A DNA stretch of 64,000 nt, from contig JBBPTG010000103.1 of the NCBI GenBank assembly GCA_038093975.1, forward strand, positions 25,204 through 89,203, given 5' to 3'. The number at the start of each line of letters is the position of its first letter. The stretch's first letter is position 1. The translations under genes were made by a program, and so were the position numbers. Source of the stretch: Chalciporus piperatus (Eukaryota; Basidiomycota; Agaricomycetes; Boletales; Boletaceae). Below are positions 48,884 to 58,885 of the stretch, in pieces. The notes below the pieces were generated by a model. The model was given only the letters and a program-made list of their open reading frames with translations. It had not been told where the DNA came from and did no database searches.

Positions 48884-51800
48884 TTATACCTTTTCGGTAT
48901 CCGGCACGGTATTCAACCAATTGATGTGCCCATCATCCACCTGACTCGTTAAGTTGTCATACGGCTGGAACAGTGACTCGAATAGACTCCGTGACATGCG
49001 AAGGAATCGTGGGGCGGACGGATGTATCTTGTTGAATTCCCTTATTGCATCTTGTGCATTCTTGAGATTCGATCTTGGTTCCCATGTCCGATCAGATTCC
49101 GCATAGCCTTTCCAGTGCACGAGGTATTTCAGGGTTTTTCCCTGTAAACGAGAATCAACAATGTAATCCACCTCATATTTGGCATCATCTCTGTCTTCTG
49201 TCACAATCACAGGCCCAGGCTTGTCAACGGTTTGCTTCCGTAACCTGTCCTTATATGGTTTGACACGTGAAACATTAACGACGGGGTGAATTTTCATGGT
49301 ACGCGGAAGCTTCAAACGTAGTGCGTTCCGTCCAATCAGGGTTGTGATTTCGTAAGGGCCTAACCATCGTGGGGAAAGTTTCTTAGATCTCTGCGCCAGG
49401 CGGAGATTAGTTGTAGACAACCAGACTTTCTGACCAATTGCGTAAGATGGTGATTCAGAGCGGTGTTTGTCGGCTTGCGTCTTCATACGCTTCTGAGCTT
49501 CTATTATGTTATCTTTGGTTTCTTTCAACGTGTTGGCGAGTGTGTCAACAAAGTCCGTAGCAGCTGGTGCTTTAGACGTGTAATTCTCTATTCCCATTCT
49601 TGGAGAATATGTGTGCGTGACGTTGAAAGGTGCCTTAGATGTAGAAGCTTGCTTCTTCGAGTTATATGAGAATTGCGCAATTGGCAACCAATCAGTCCAT
49701 TCTTCTTGCTTTTCTGACGTGAATAGGCGGAGATACTGTTGTAGATCTCGATTCATACGTTCAGTTTGTCCATCAGTCTGTGGATGAAAGGCGGTGGAGA
49801 GTTTGGGCGTAATGCCAAGACGTTTGCATATGTCTTTCATCACTTGAGATGCGAATTGCGGACCTCGATCCGATATGATGGTTTTAGGAAGTCCATGATG
49901 TTTCCACACATGGGTTAGGTAAAGACGAGCAGTGTCGAGAGCGGTGACTGTCTTGTTGCATGGAATGAATTCGACTTCTTTGGAGAATCTGTCAACTACT
50001 ACAAGAATAGAATCGAATCCGTTCGAGAGTGGCAGATCGGTAGTGAAATCTGCAGAGATATGTTCCCAGGGAAGATCCGGAACTTCGAGGGGACGGAGTT
50101 TTCCAGAAGGAGCATAGTTTATTCCTTTGAAACGTGCACATCTGTCACAGCGTGAGACGTAGTCTTTCACGAGCGTAGCCATTCCTGGCCATGTGTAACT
50201 GCGCTGTAGCAGTTCAATTGTCTTTTCATATCCGGGGTGTCCAGCAACGGGCGTGTCGTGATGAAGTCGAATAATCTCCATGCGGAGATCTTCTTCTTCA
50301 GGCACGTATAATCTTCCTTTCTTGTCAATCAGAATCCCATCAGACTCTTCACAAATGCCGTGTTCTTTACAGAGTTTCATGACTTCTGTTTCACGTATTT
50401 TGAAGGTTGCTTTTCTGATTTTATTCTTGATCAGATCGGAATCGGTTGAGAGTTGAACAGTTGACGTGGCAGCTATTCTGTCCGGAGGTATTACAAGGAC
50501 AGCTTTGTTATCTGCTTCGATACCAATTGTGTGGTCTTCTCTTCTTGATAAGGCATCGGCTTTTCCCATTTGGGAACCTGCCTTGTGTAACCATTTGAAA
50601 TTGAATCGGCTAAGATATTGAGACCAGCGTGCTTGGCGTCGATTTAGATCTTGCCGAGTCATGAAGAACTGAAGATTCGCGTGATCGTTCCAGATCTCAA
50701 ACTCGTGCTTAGAACCTTCTAGATAATGTCTCCATTGTTCTAGACTTCTGATAACGCTTAGCATCTCTTTATCCGCAATGGGGTAGTTGCGTTCTTCCGG
50801 TGACATGGAATGGGAAGAGAATGCGACGGGATGCCATTTGTCTCCTTGTTCTATAGATAGAACAGCACCCGTGGCATAATTAGATGCGTCCGATTCTAAA
50901 CGGAAGCGTTTGTCATTGTCTGGGAAAGCGAGTATGGGAGCGGTGATGAATTTCTGTTTCAACGTGTTGAAGGCGTTTCGTTGTGCGTCTTCCCATGCGA
51001 ATTTCACATCCTTCTTGGTAAGGTCATTCAAGGGTCTAGCCACTTGGGCGTAATCCTGAATGAAGCGTCGATAGAAATTTGCTAACCCAAGGAAGCTTCT
51101 GACACCTCTGACATTTGTTGGAGTTGGCCATTCGGTGATTGCCTTGACCTTATCGTCGTCCATTCTGATTCCCTCGGGAGTAATTGTCATTCCCAAGAAT
51201 TCTACTTCTTTGGTATGGAAGACACATTTCTCTGGTTTGACGAAAAGGTCATTCTCTTCTAGGCGACGAAGAACTTCTCTGACTATTTTGGCATGGACAG
51301 CAGGGTCGTCGGATTTAGTAAAGATCATGATGTCATCGATGTAGACAACAACGGCGTCTTCCATATCCGAGAAGATGTCGTTCATCATGGTTTGGAATGT
51401 TGCAGGGGAATTGCATAATCCGAAGTACATGACCAAGGGTTCAAAGGCGCCACGGAAGCACACGAATGCGGCTTTAGATTCATCGCCTTCTTTGATGCGG
51501 ATGTTGTTGTATCCCCAGCGCAAGTCCATTTTGGTAAACAGTTTTGCGCCTTTCAGTTTATCAACCAATTGGGAAATGAGGGGTAACGGATAATTGTTTT
51601 TCACCGTGTGTTCATTCAGATAACGGTAATCTTGAACCATGCGTTTCTTGCCATCTTTCTTAGGAACGAAGAACACGGGAGAAGTCTGCTCGGATTTGGA
51701 AGGACGAATGTATCCTTTCTTGAGCTGATCATCAATGAATGCGCTGACTTCTTCTTGTTCGGTGACAGAGAGTGGGATAAGACGGCCCTTTTTCGGCTTG

Positions 51801-52681
51801 TAGGTGTCTTTCAAGTCAATTGCATGATCCCACGGCTTACGGGTTGGCATGCGTTCAGATTCCTTTTTCTTGAACAGGTGAATATAGTTGTGATATTCTT
51901 TTGGAACAAGCTCTTCTGGAGTCTTTTCCATCTTTGGTTCAGGTACCTCCCTCTTTGCGGCGTTGATATGACGAAGAGAATTTCGTTCTTCATCATCAAG
52001 TTGGCGTGCGAATGGTGGTTTATCTCGTAAGACGGAACAAGACCAAGGACAACGTGTCATGTGGACCGTTCCTTTGTTCCAATCTATCTCCGGATTGTGT
52101 TGCTTCAGCCATGCGTATCCTAGTATCATCTGATTCTTTCCGAGATCAGTGACTTCCGCAATGGCCTTCTCACGATGTCCGTTGAAATGGATAATGATTT
52201 CCGCACAGTGTGTTATCTGTCCAGCGGAGTTATGTGTTCCGTCCACGTTGTATACCGTAAGTGGATGTCTGAGTTGCACGAGGGGTAATTTGATTTTATC
52301 AGCCCATCTCCGATCAACGAAGATAGCATTAGCTCCTGAATCAAGAAGTGCTTCTGCTCGTGTGAAAGCAGAGGGAAGCCGTTGCGAAGCGATGGAAGTA
52401 GATAGCTTCAATTCTCGATCCGTCGTGCGAATGAAACGTGGTCCTGGGTTTTCGGAAAGATATCGGATTATGGAAACGGAATTAAGCACCTGACTAGAGT
52501 CCAGGCCAAGCTCATGATCAACATGAGACCCCGTTTGACTGTGTGAATAGTTTACAGATTTTCCTAACGAGTTAGTTGCGGTCCGTTTGCCCAGATCATT
52601 CAGGCCGCTTTGCCTTTTCCCTTCATTTCGATATCTTTCATATTGTAGAAGTAAGCCTTCATCTCGTCGAATGAACGGCCT
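48884..52681 (-). CDS. pol: pol: protease, reverse transcriptase, RNase H, integrase, chromodomain
   Basis: The frame is open from 52681 and overlaps the gag end by about 80 nt; it has no ATG of its own before the protease, so it is probably made by a -1 shift. Numbering from 52489: protease LLDSGANAIF (about 49-57), RT with YIDD (383-386) inside VVVYIDDIMIF, RNase H LESDASNYATGAVL (about 505), integrase HHCC zinc region with HxxxxH...CDRC (about 740-780), DDE core with DFTTDLPLS and ISDRGPQFAS, and FHPQTDGQTERMN. Near the C-terminus is a chromodomain, YEVDYIVDSRLQGKTLKYLVHWKGY...TWEP (about 1110-1160), which in Tf1-group elements steers integration to chromatin marks. No stops or missing catalytic residues. 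Confidence 0.97.
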   Translation of the reverse strand, partial: RPFIRRDEGLLLQYERYRNEGKRQSGLNDLGKRTATNSLGKSVNYSHSQTGSHVDHELGLDSSQVLNSVSIIRYLSENPGPRFIRTTDRELKLSTSIASQRLPSAFTRAEALLDSGANAIFVDRRWADKIKLPLVQLRHPLTVYNVDGTHNSAGQITHCAEIIIHFNGHREKAIAEVTDLGKNQMILGYAWLKQHNPEIDWNKGTVHMTRCPWSCSVLRDKPPFARQLDDEERNSLRHINAAKREVPEPKMEKTPEELVPKEYHNYIHLFKKKESERMPTRKPWDHAIDLKDTYKPKKGRLIPLSVTEQEEVSAFIDDQLKKGYIRPSKSEQTSPVFFVPKKDGKKRMVQDYRYLNEHTVKNNYPLPLISQLVDKLKGAKLFTKMDLRWGYNNIRIKEGDESKAAFVCFRGAFEPLVMYFGLCNSPATFQTMMNDIFSDMEDAVVVYIDDIMIFTKSDDPAVHAKIVREVLRRLEENDLFVKPEKCVFHTKEVEFLGMTITPEGIRMDDDKVKAITEWPTPTNVRGVRSFLGLANFYRRFIQDYAQVARPLNDLTKKDVKFAWEDAQRNAFNTLKQKFITAPILAFPDNDKRFRLESDASNYATGAVLSIEQGDKWHPVAFSSHSMSPEERNYPIADKEMLSVIRSLEQWRHYLEGSKHEFEIWNDHANLQFFMTRQDLNRRQARWSQYLSRFNFKWLHKAGSQMGKADALSRREDHTIGIEADNKAVLVIPPDRIAATSTVQLSTDSDLIKNKIRKATFKIRETEVMKLCKEHGICEESDGILIDKKGRLYVPEEEDLRMEIIRLHHDTPVAGHPGYEKTIELLQRSYTWPGMATLVKDYVSRCDRCARFKGINYAPSGKLRPLEVPDLPWEHISADFTTDLPLSNGFDSILVVVDRFSKEVEFIPCNKTVTALDTARLYLTHVWKHHGLPKTIISDRGPQFASQVMKDICKRLGITPKLSTAFHPQTDGQTERMNRDLQQYLRLFTSEKQEEWTDWLPIAQFSYNSKKQASTSKAPFNVTHTYSPRMGIENYTSKAPAATDFVDTLANTLKETKDNIIEAQKRMKTQADKHRSESPSYAIGQKVWLSTTNLRLAQRSKKLSPRWLGPYEITTLIGRNALRLKLPRTMKIHPVVNVSRVKPYKDRLRKQTVDKPGPVIVTEDRDDAKYEVDYIVDSRLQGKTLKYLVHWKGYAESDRTWEPRSNLKNAQDAIREFNKIHPSAPRFLRMSRSLFESLFQPYDNLTSQVDDGHINWLNTVPDTEKV

Positions 52682-53817
52682 TCAAGAGTGCTAGATTCGG
52701 TTGACAGTTCTCTCACCTGTCTCTTCTGAAGTTTGCAGGCACGTTTGTGTTCGCCTCGTGACCAACCACAGTGCTTGCATTTGGTACTAGGGACCGGACA
52801 CTGCTGTTTCGGATGTCCCGGTTTCCCACAGTTCCAACAGTTTCCTTGCTTCTTTTCTTTGGAATTGCTTGTGGTCGCTTTTACGACAGATGATGCTTCT
52901 TCTTCTTCCACAATTTCTCCTTCTTCGATTTCGGCAGAACCTATATCCATTGGGGCACCACGACCCGGTTGTGTGCCCGTGTTGGTATATTTATATCGCG
53001 GGGTATCACCTGCGGTTCCTGTCTTGATCATGGAGATAAGCTGTTTTCTTCCTGCAAGGAGGCGTAGTTCTTCGACATATGTGTCATATTTGTCGAACCG
53101 TCCCTTATCCATAAAGATCCGATGTGTGATCTCTGGATCTGCGTTCAGCTCTAGAAGTTCGATGTGTCGGGCGTCACTCCAATCGTCCATGAGGCGATGA
53201 GTTTGGAACGTGGTAAGGAATTTCTCCATAGACATCTTGCCTTGTTTCAGATTCTTGATCTGATTGCGGTGATATTCCACTTCGTTACCCGAGCGGAATT
53301 GATCGGTGATTCGTTTATGGAACTCGGCGGAAGTATACGTGGTTCCATTTTCCAAGATGTCGTGTGTCATGGCTCGTGAGAAAGTAGCGGCGTCTCCTCC
53401 TGTCATCCGACTAAGGATAGCTCTGATCGCCGTCATTCCGGTTAACACGGTGTTGTTTTCATCTAACCATGCGCGGACTCTTGTCCACCATTCTTCGAAC
53501 TTCTTTCCTCTAGATCCGTCATAGTCTCCTGGATCTTTGACGATTTTGGATAACTTAGGTCCGCTAGGTCCGACCGTAGGAGCTAGTATTGCGCCAGGCA
53601 CTGGTATTGCGCCAGGCACTTGAATGGCCTGTACTTGCGCTTCAAGCTGCAAGAGATTATTGTTTAGGTTTTGGTTCACCCTTTGAGCGTTGGTAAGCTG
53701 ATCCGTCATGTCTTCTAACGCGAGTCTCAACTGCGTTCCAAGATCCCGTATGGACGCGTCACGATGTCCGAGAATGCCTGTTAAGGCAGCTGCTAAGTCT
53801 GGGGCGAGAACCGACAT
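52600..53817 (-). CDS. gag: gag with CCHC zinc knuckle
   Basis: 405 aa. N-terminal coiled coil (LGTQLRLALEDMTDQLTNAQRVNQNLNNN), then a Pro/Val repeat (VPGAIPVPGAI), the capsid-like core WWTRVRAWLDEN...YTSAEFHKRITDQFRSGNEVEYHRNQIKNLKQGKMSMEKFLTTFQ, an acidic stretch (EIEEGEIVEEEEA), and a CX2CX4HX4C knuckle CWNCGKPGHPKQQC (about 52800), followed by another Cys-rich piece (CKHCGWSRGEHKRAC). Ends KGKGKAA with the stop at 52600-52602. The slippery heptamer is 12 nt before the stop. Confidence 0.95.
   Translation of the reverse strand: MSVLAPDLAAALTGILGHRDASIRDLGTQLRLALEDMTDQLTNAQRVNQNLNNNLLQLEAQVQAIQVPGAIPVPGAILAPTVGPSGPKLSKIVKDPGDYDGSRGKKFEEWWTRVRAWLDENNTVLTGMTAIRAILSRMTGGDAATFSRAMTHDILENGTTYTSAEFHKRITDQFRSGNEVEYHRNQIKNLKQGKMSMEKFLTTFQTHRLMDDWSDARHIELLELNADPEITHRIFMDKGRFDKYDTYVEELRLLAGRKQLISMIKTGTAGDTPRYKYTNTGTQPGRGAPMDIGSAEIEEGEIVEEEEASSVVKATTSNSKEKKQGNCWNCGKPGHPKQQCPVPSTKCKHCGWSRGEHKRACKLQKRQVRELSTESSTLEGRSFDEMKAYFYNMKDIEMKGKGKAA
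52615..52621 (-). promoter_or_regulatory. Predicted -1 frameshift site GGGAAAA (gag to pol)
   Basis: In the gag frame the bases read G-GGA-AAA, the X-XXY-YYZ pattern. A slip of -1 here enters exactly the pol frame, which is open from 52681 onward. Confidence 0.75.
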
Positions 53818-53860
53818 TTTTGATGCACTAGAATGGAAGGAGTAAAACTAGATTTTTATT

Positions 53861-55118
53861 TCAGATCTCCTGAGATCCTTCAAGGGTTTCTCCTGATAAC
53901 GAAGCAGGGGCGTCTCTTTGATAAGGTGGCGGTGGAATGCTTCTTCTGATGGAATGAGGTGCGGGATAGTACAGCTGCACTCCTGGCGCGTTTGTCTCTC
54001 TTAGTCCTCCTTCGTCTTCACTGTCAGATTCTACTAATCCTGGTACCGATTCTCTGTCCTCTTCTAACTCTGCTTGTGATACAACAGGGGAAAGGGGAGG
54101 AGTAGGTGGTGCTACCGGACGATTTCTGTGAGATACGAGTATGTAGGCGAAGTCAAATGTAACGCGAAGGTCGTCGGAGAGAAGTACGTGGCCGAAGGTA
54201 AGGTACGAAAGTAGGAGGGAGACCAGTAAGCTGCGCTGCACGAATTCTCCTAAGGGAAACAAGAGGCTTAGGACGGCGAGTGCGGCGAGTAGGACGCGGG
54301 GTTGATACCCTCTCTTTAATACGTATACCGGCGTCCTCTGGGATACCTCTAAGTAGCCTGTCGCTTCGTCGGCGTTGACGTACCCGATCGTCAATGTTCT
54401 CTCGAATCGATTTCTCACCTGCCGGGGATATAAGCGTACGATAGAGAGCGCGACGGAAACTTTCCGTACGACCAGAGACTCCAATGGAAAATTGGTGTTG
54501 AAGAGCAAGAAGATCCTCGTCGACGGCAGTCCAATCGACGGGCTCAGCGAGCGGGGTTGGGGCTCTGGGAATGGAGGAGGCACGGTAGTATAATTCTTCA
54601 ACGCCGAAGGCGTCGGCTAGTATCTGCTGGGGGTTGGGCGGCAACGGTGCCCGAATAGCCTCGATGGGAGGAAGCGACGGAAGTCGACGAGTACCGATCT
54701 GAAGATTGGCGGGATGGTGAGGTAACCAAAGGGTACCGAGAGGATGAATGTAAACCTCAGAAGGTAGATGGTATGGGTAGGAGGGAATTACCGGAGGTTC
54801 CAACCAATCAACGTAGAGGTCCGAATAGTCTGGCTCTGGGACTATCGGCGCTGAGTATTTCTCGATGGTCTCCCTTTGTCTCTCAGCGTGTAACGCCTGA
54901 GTGCGAGCGTAGTCTTCCTGGACACGAGCGTTCTCTCGCTCAAGGTCGTCGATGATGCTGGTGAAGCCGGGATAGACCTCTGCAGCTCTCTCGAGGTTTC
55001 TGATGACGCTGGTGAAGTCGAGGTTGTTCTCGACGGCGGGGAGATCAAGTATACCGTTCCACTGGATGGAAGGTACAGGGGACGCGGCGCGCTGAGATGC
55101 GGCGGGGTTGCTCGACAC
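53861..55118 (-). CDS. 5' leader ORF(s) of the retroelement, upstream of gag
   Basis: Two overlapping frames fill the space between primer site and gag. Frame A (55118-54153, 321 aa) starts MSSNPAASQRAASPVP, has a helical NLERAAEVY...DDLERENARVQEDYA part and a Pro-rich centre, and ends in a basic run after GIPEDAGIRIKER. Frame B (54601-53861) carries, from about 54305 on, GYQPRVLLAALAVLSLLFPLGEF and SLLVSLLLSYLTFGHVLL, two strong membrane helices, then an acidic Pro/Ser tail (EEDRESVPGLVESDSEDEGG). Coding quality passes from A to B around 54306-54312, at AGG-GTA. A one-base difference in the GGG run, or a programmed +1 shift, would give one protein with two membrane helices. No homologue known to me. 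Confidence 0.65.
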
Positions 55119-55247
55119 TTATTCAAAAATAAAGTCAGCGATGACAAGGCGCGTACAAGCAGCGCGGTACCCACTAGTGATCAACGGTTGAAGTGGCGTA
55201 CAAGACACGTGTGGTAGCGACGAGACGCTAAGACAAAAGAAAATATT

Positions 55248-55258
55248 AGTCTTGTTCT
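55248..55258 (-). promoter_or_regulatory. Self-complementary primer-binding site
   Basis: On the minus strand AGAACAAGACT lies 2 nt after the 5' LTR. Its exact complement AGTCTTGTTCT occurs in the LTR (minus 55362-55352), about 35 nt downstream of the TATATAAA box (minus 55397-55390), where the transcript should begin. No tRNA 3' end is recognisable. This is the Tf1/sushi self-priming layout. Confidence 0.8.
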
Positions 55259-55260
55259 AA

Positions 55261-55736
55261 TGAAACGACTCAACTCAACTAAGAGCTAAGACTCACACTA
55301 GACAATAGCGAGCCGATGAACTTGGCTGAGGTTCGATGAGGAAACTCCAGGAGAACAAGACTGGGGAGTCCAGTGCTTGTCGACCCGGGTTTATATACTA
55401 TTGTCAATGTTTGTACATGTTGTGACTAAACCTTATCGTAGGTGACTGGGTATGACTCATACTGACTACTAGCCAATGGCGTAACTAGCTCTACTGCGGA
55501 ATGAGTAAGCGTGAGTCATATGATGAGTAATGCTGACTGATGCTGACGAGTGAGCGATGAGTCATCAGTTAGTAAGCGAAGGTCTAGACCTAGCTTATGT
55601 AAGTAAATCACGTGATGCGATAAGATAAGATAACAAAAGAGAAAGTGAAACGACTAAGTCCAAGAAACGAAGAGAAACCTAGTAAGCGTAATGGAATGTA
55701 GGGATGATTAGGATAAGGAATGGAGCGTTTGTAACA
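55261..55736 (-). repeat. 5' LTR with promoter
   Basis: 476 bp, promoter TATATAAA at 55397-55390 on the minus strand. Upstream in transcription order are TGACTCA-type sites at 55453-55459, 55512-55518 and 55558-55564, CACGTG near 55610, and GATAAG repeats near 55618-55632. Confidence 0.97.
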
Positions 55737-57643
55737 CTGAGGGGTCAAAGCGCTCGTCCGAAGGAATGAATCGAAGGATGAGCCATCCGATGACGTGGAT
55801 GAACGATTCGATATCGTCGGAGAGTGTGTGCATCTTGTGAGTGTCCTTAAGGAGGGCCGCCGACATGAACTGCCATGTGCCCTGTACATCAGGCGATGTG
55901 AGCATGCGAACACCCGACTGGCACCAGCTCAAATGGGCTTACCGTGCGATTGTACCGTCGGGCTCCGACTTCCCCAACCAGCTTCCCCATCTCCCAGTCG
56001 ATTAACAAGCTACGCCCGTCATGTGTAATGATGATGTTGCCAACGCTGATGTCTCGATGTAGGATGAACACAATTTCGTACGCGTGCCAATGAGCTGGTC
56101 ATCCACACGTCAGCGAACCCCAATTCTAAAGAGGAACAGCACGAACGCACCTTGCATGGCATCATAGATAGCTTGAACGAGTTCTTTGGTGCATGTGAAC
56201 TTGGTGAGTGGACGTCCGACGACGTCGAGAACGAGCCGGTAATGTTGGAAGGGGGTCAGTCTCGCCGTCATGCACAACTTGAACCAGTCGGCGTCGAGGA
56301 AGTCTTGTGTTCGCGTCATCCCATCTGGAACATCACCTCCAGCGACGTGCTTCGGGATGTTGGGCATCTGTTTCTCGTGAAGTAATGCATATATCTCGTG
56401 TTCGGCCATAATCTCGTTATCCTTATCCTGCGAGAGGAATCGGAACGTGTCCTTCAAATACATGACACCTTCTCGCTCCCATGGAGATGCTTTCTCCGAG
56501 CTTGGCTCAGCATGAGTGGTAACATCCTCATTCTCCTGGGCGGGGTCCGGGACGAAAAGTATAGGAAGACTGCGCGTACAACGGCCGACCAGCGAGCGAC
56601 TCGGGAGAGGTGGGAAAGGTCCATAGCCGCGACCTTTCCCTGAGAGCCCGGGTAGATCGTACTCGAACAACGGAGTCATTACATTGTCGATGCCAAGCGC
56701 CTTCCGGACACGCTCAGCGAGATCGGATGAAAGTTCGATGGGGCGAACTGACGTGTCATAACCGCGTTGCGCTGGCGAGAGATGAGAGAATCGCCAGAGA
56801 AAGGATGCCATGATCTCGGGATGTTCGCGGAAGTTGAACGCAGCACTGACGGCGGTACCAGCATGGTCCCATCGGAGAAAGCGAGCGTGATCGTCGGCAA
56901 TGAAGATGGAGAATGAGAAATGTCGGAATTGGCGGGCGTGGTGGGCGACAGCGTAGCTGATAAGCTGGCCACGCATCTCGCGGGCATGTTGTGTCTCTGG
57001 CGTGAAAATGGTTGCCGAGTCGTTAGACGCGTCAGTAGACGGTGGTTTGGGATCTTGGAAGGGGAGTGTTCCCCCTTTCTCTTTGAATTCTACCCATAAC
57101 TCCATCTGCGAAAAGCTCGTGCCAGTAGGCACTCGATCGCTCGCAGGATAGATAGAGACATCCGGCTTGAGCTTCTCTTGGGCGTCTGGCTTGGTGCTAG
57201 TGTTAACGGCGACGAATCTGGGCATCAAGCCCTCTGTGGCTCGAATCTGCAAAGTGGACCTGGTCAACAACGCCGTGAGGAGATATGGACGCGGTACTTA
57301 CGAAGGGGTTGTAGCGATTGCTTTCTGACGACTGGCTCAGCATTTCTTGGAAAGGATTTTCCGGCAGTGATGGACATTGTGGCGAGTCGGAAGCAACAGG
57401 AAGGAATTCATCGAGAAAGGTGTCGACGGGCATTGGGCCCACCCAGCGATTGGTCATCTCGAGTGCGAGTGGAATCCTGATCTTGTTGATGTCTTCAGGG
57501 ACCTCAGACGCAAACGGCGCGTGACCGGCCTGCTTTTTGATCACTGGGGTCGAGTCCGTCTGTGGGAGTGGCGGGTGTGGCGCACTGCCGTCGTGAGTCG
57601 CGCTAGAGGGAGGAGGGGTTTCTTGTCGGTGATCTGAGGACAT
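55737..57643 (-). pseudogene. 3'-truncated fungal FunK1-type protein kinase
   Basis: Start MSSDHRQETPPPSSATHDG (57643). Blocks: FLDEFLPV, EGLMPRFVAVNTSTKPDAQEKLKPDVSIYP, ELWVEFKEKGGTLPFQ, ARQFRHFSFSIFIADDHARFLRWDHAG, LWRFSHLSPAQRGYDTSV, MYLKDTFR, NIPKHVAGGDV, then after introns the kinase core HRDISVGNIIIT (catalytic loop, about 56055) and LLIDWEMGK (metal-binding Asp, about 56000), and GTWQFMS. The coding sequence is cut at ...ERFDPS by the 5' LTR at 55736. FunK1 proteins normally go on well past this point, so the C-lobe end is lost. The missing part is not found across the element. Confidence 0.85.
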
Positions 57644-58207
57644 TTTAGCACAGAGAGGGCAGGAAAATGGAGACTGACCGGTCGATTGAGAGGCTCTTGG
57701 TCTATTTATCCTCCGACTCGGAGGAAATCAACTATAGAGTCCACATATGTCAGACTCTGTGAAGTGGCATTGTTCTACTGACCTGGGATTTGCTTTGTCT
57801 TGTGGAGGTGCACGAGGTGGTGAATTTGACCACAAATTGAACTCAGTGCAACGTACGATCTTCAAAGCTTCAACCTTCCACAGCAAGTCCACATTAATTG
57901 ACACCGTCGCGTCCACCGCGTTTTGGTCAGGTGACATGAGATCATCCCAATTTCCAATAACCCACATTGGGAATATTGACACTGCTAACATGCTGCAGCC
58001 GGGCTTTTCTGGCACTGGAACGACAAATGCCCCCTGGTTTTGTAGTATTGGAGGCCTACCTCAGGGACTTCGAGTCTTTTGGCGTCATTTTGAGTAGAAG
58101 ATTCTTGTCCCCGCCAATAGTCTCAGATCTCAAGTCTTATTCGACGATCTTCAAAATCCCTTCAAGTTATCTAATATCTCGGCCAAGCCTGGGGCTGAAT
58201 GTGCGAT
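57644..58207 (+). other. Unassigned region with an open frame leading into the hAT MITE
   Basis: The frame from 57967 (MGILTLLTCCSRAFLALERQ) reads FVVLEAYLRDFESFGVILSRRFLSPP... to GLNVR at 58207, where the MITE begins. Leaving out the MITE and one 8-bp duplicate, the same frame runs on as YFRGVLLVYPDGLTNQSWSPW and stops near 59034. I cannot name the product. The 57644-57966 part shows only weak frames. Confidence 0.45.
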
Positions 58208-58885
58208 TAGTGTTTAAAAGTCCAGGTACATAACTGGAAAAAAACCGAAACTTAACTTAACTGGAGTGAAATATAACTGAAACCGAGCGAAAAATTGTAA
58301 CTGGTTACATCCGGTTTCAGTTACAGTTTTGTCACTTCCAAAATATTACAAAACTGTACACAAACTGGTTATAACTGGTTATAAATAATAACCTATATAT
58401 GGTCATCTACCACTATTTTTCCTGATTTTTTACAAATTTTTCTGACCTTATTTGACTTTGTGTCTGAATATTGAAGTAAATTGATGAAATGACTGATTGA
58501 GACACACTCAACTCAAATACACATGTTAATTTGCACTGCTGAGATTACATATTTGCTTGTATTTTACTTAACTTGACCTCCATTCCAATGCTATATCCAC
58601 CAAAACATATGATAATCATGGTAATATCATAAAATGAGCATATCTTCTCAAGGACTGAACCAAATCACATGATCCAGGGGTCATTTTAAAGCTAAGAATC
58701 AGGGCTTTCTAATGTCTGTCCAGTTATTACAAAAAACCGGTCACAAACCGGACCATAACTGATATGACAGTTATGTAGAGTTTCAGTTCAGTTAAACTGA
58801 TTTTGCAGAAATTGATAACCAGTTACAGTTACAGTTTTGTCAAAAGAGGTACAAAAACTTAACTTAACTGGACTTTTAAACACTA
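58208..58885. mobile_element. Non-autonomous hAT-type MITE, 678 bp
   Basis: Terminal inverted repeats of 18 bp are perfect: TAGTGTTTAAAAGTCCAG at the left end and its complement at the right. Both sides carry the 8-bp duplication TGTGCGAT (58200-58207 and 58886-58893). TAGTG ends and an 8-bp duplication define the hAT superfamily. The interior is AT-rich with many AACTGGTTA-type palindromic units and no transposase frame. Confidence 0.93.

Larger units (their letters stand above)
47744..55736 (-). mobile_element. Full-length chromodomain Ty3/gypsy retrotransposon with extra ORFs
   Basis: A 7,993-bp element coding on the minus strand. Both LTRs are 476 bp and differ at 10 sites (about 98% identical), nine of them transitions. 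Order 5' to 3': 5' LTR (55736-55261), self-complementary primer site (55258-55248), leader ORF (55118 to 54153 or 53861), gag (53817-52600), pol with protease, RT, RNase H, integrase and chromodomain (-1 frame, to 48884), membrane ORF (48820-48254), polypurine tract (48232-48220), 3' LTR (48219-47744). gag, pol and the 3' ORF are uninterrupted, so the copy is young. There is no target-site duplication: left flank GAAGC, right flank CTGAG. Chromodomain plus self-priming layout puts it with the Tf1/sushi branch. Confidence 0.95.

Noticed and set aside
54250..54310. GT-AG intron (59 nt) to join the two leader-ORF frames
   Set aside because: Splice borders look fair, but removing 59 nt enters the third frame, not frame B with the membrane helices.
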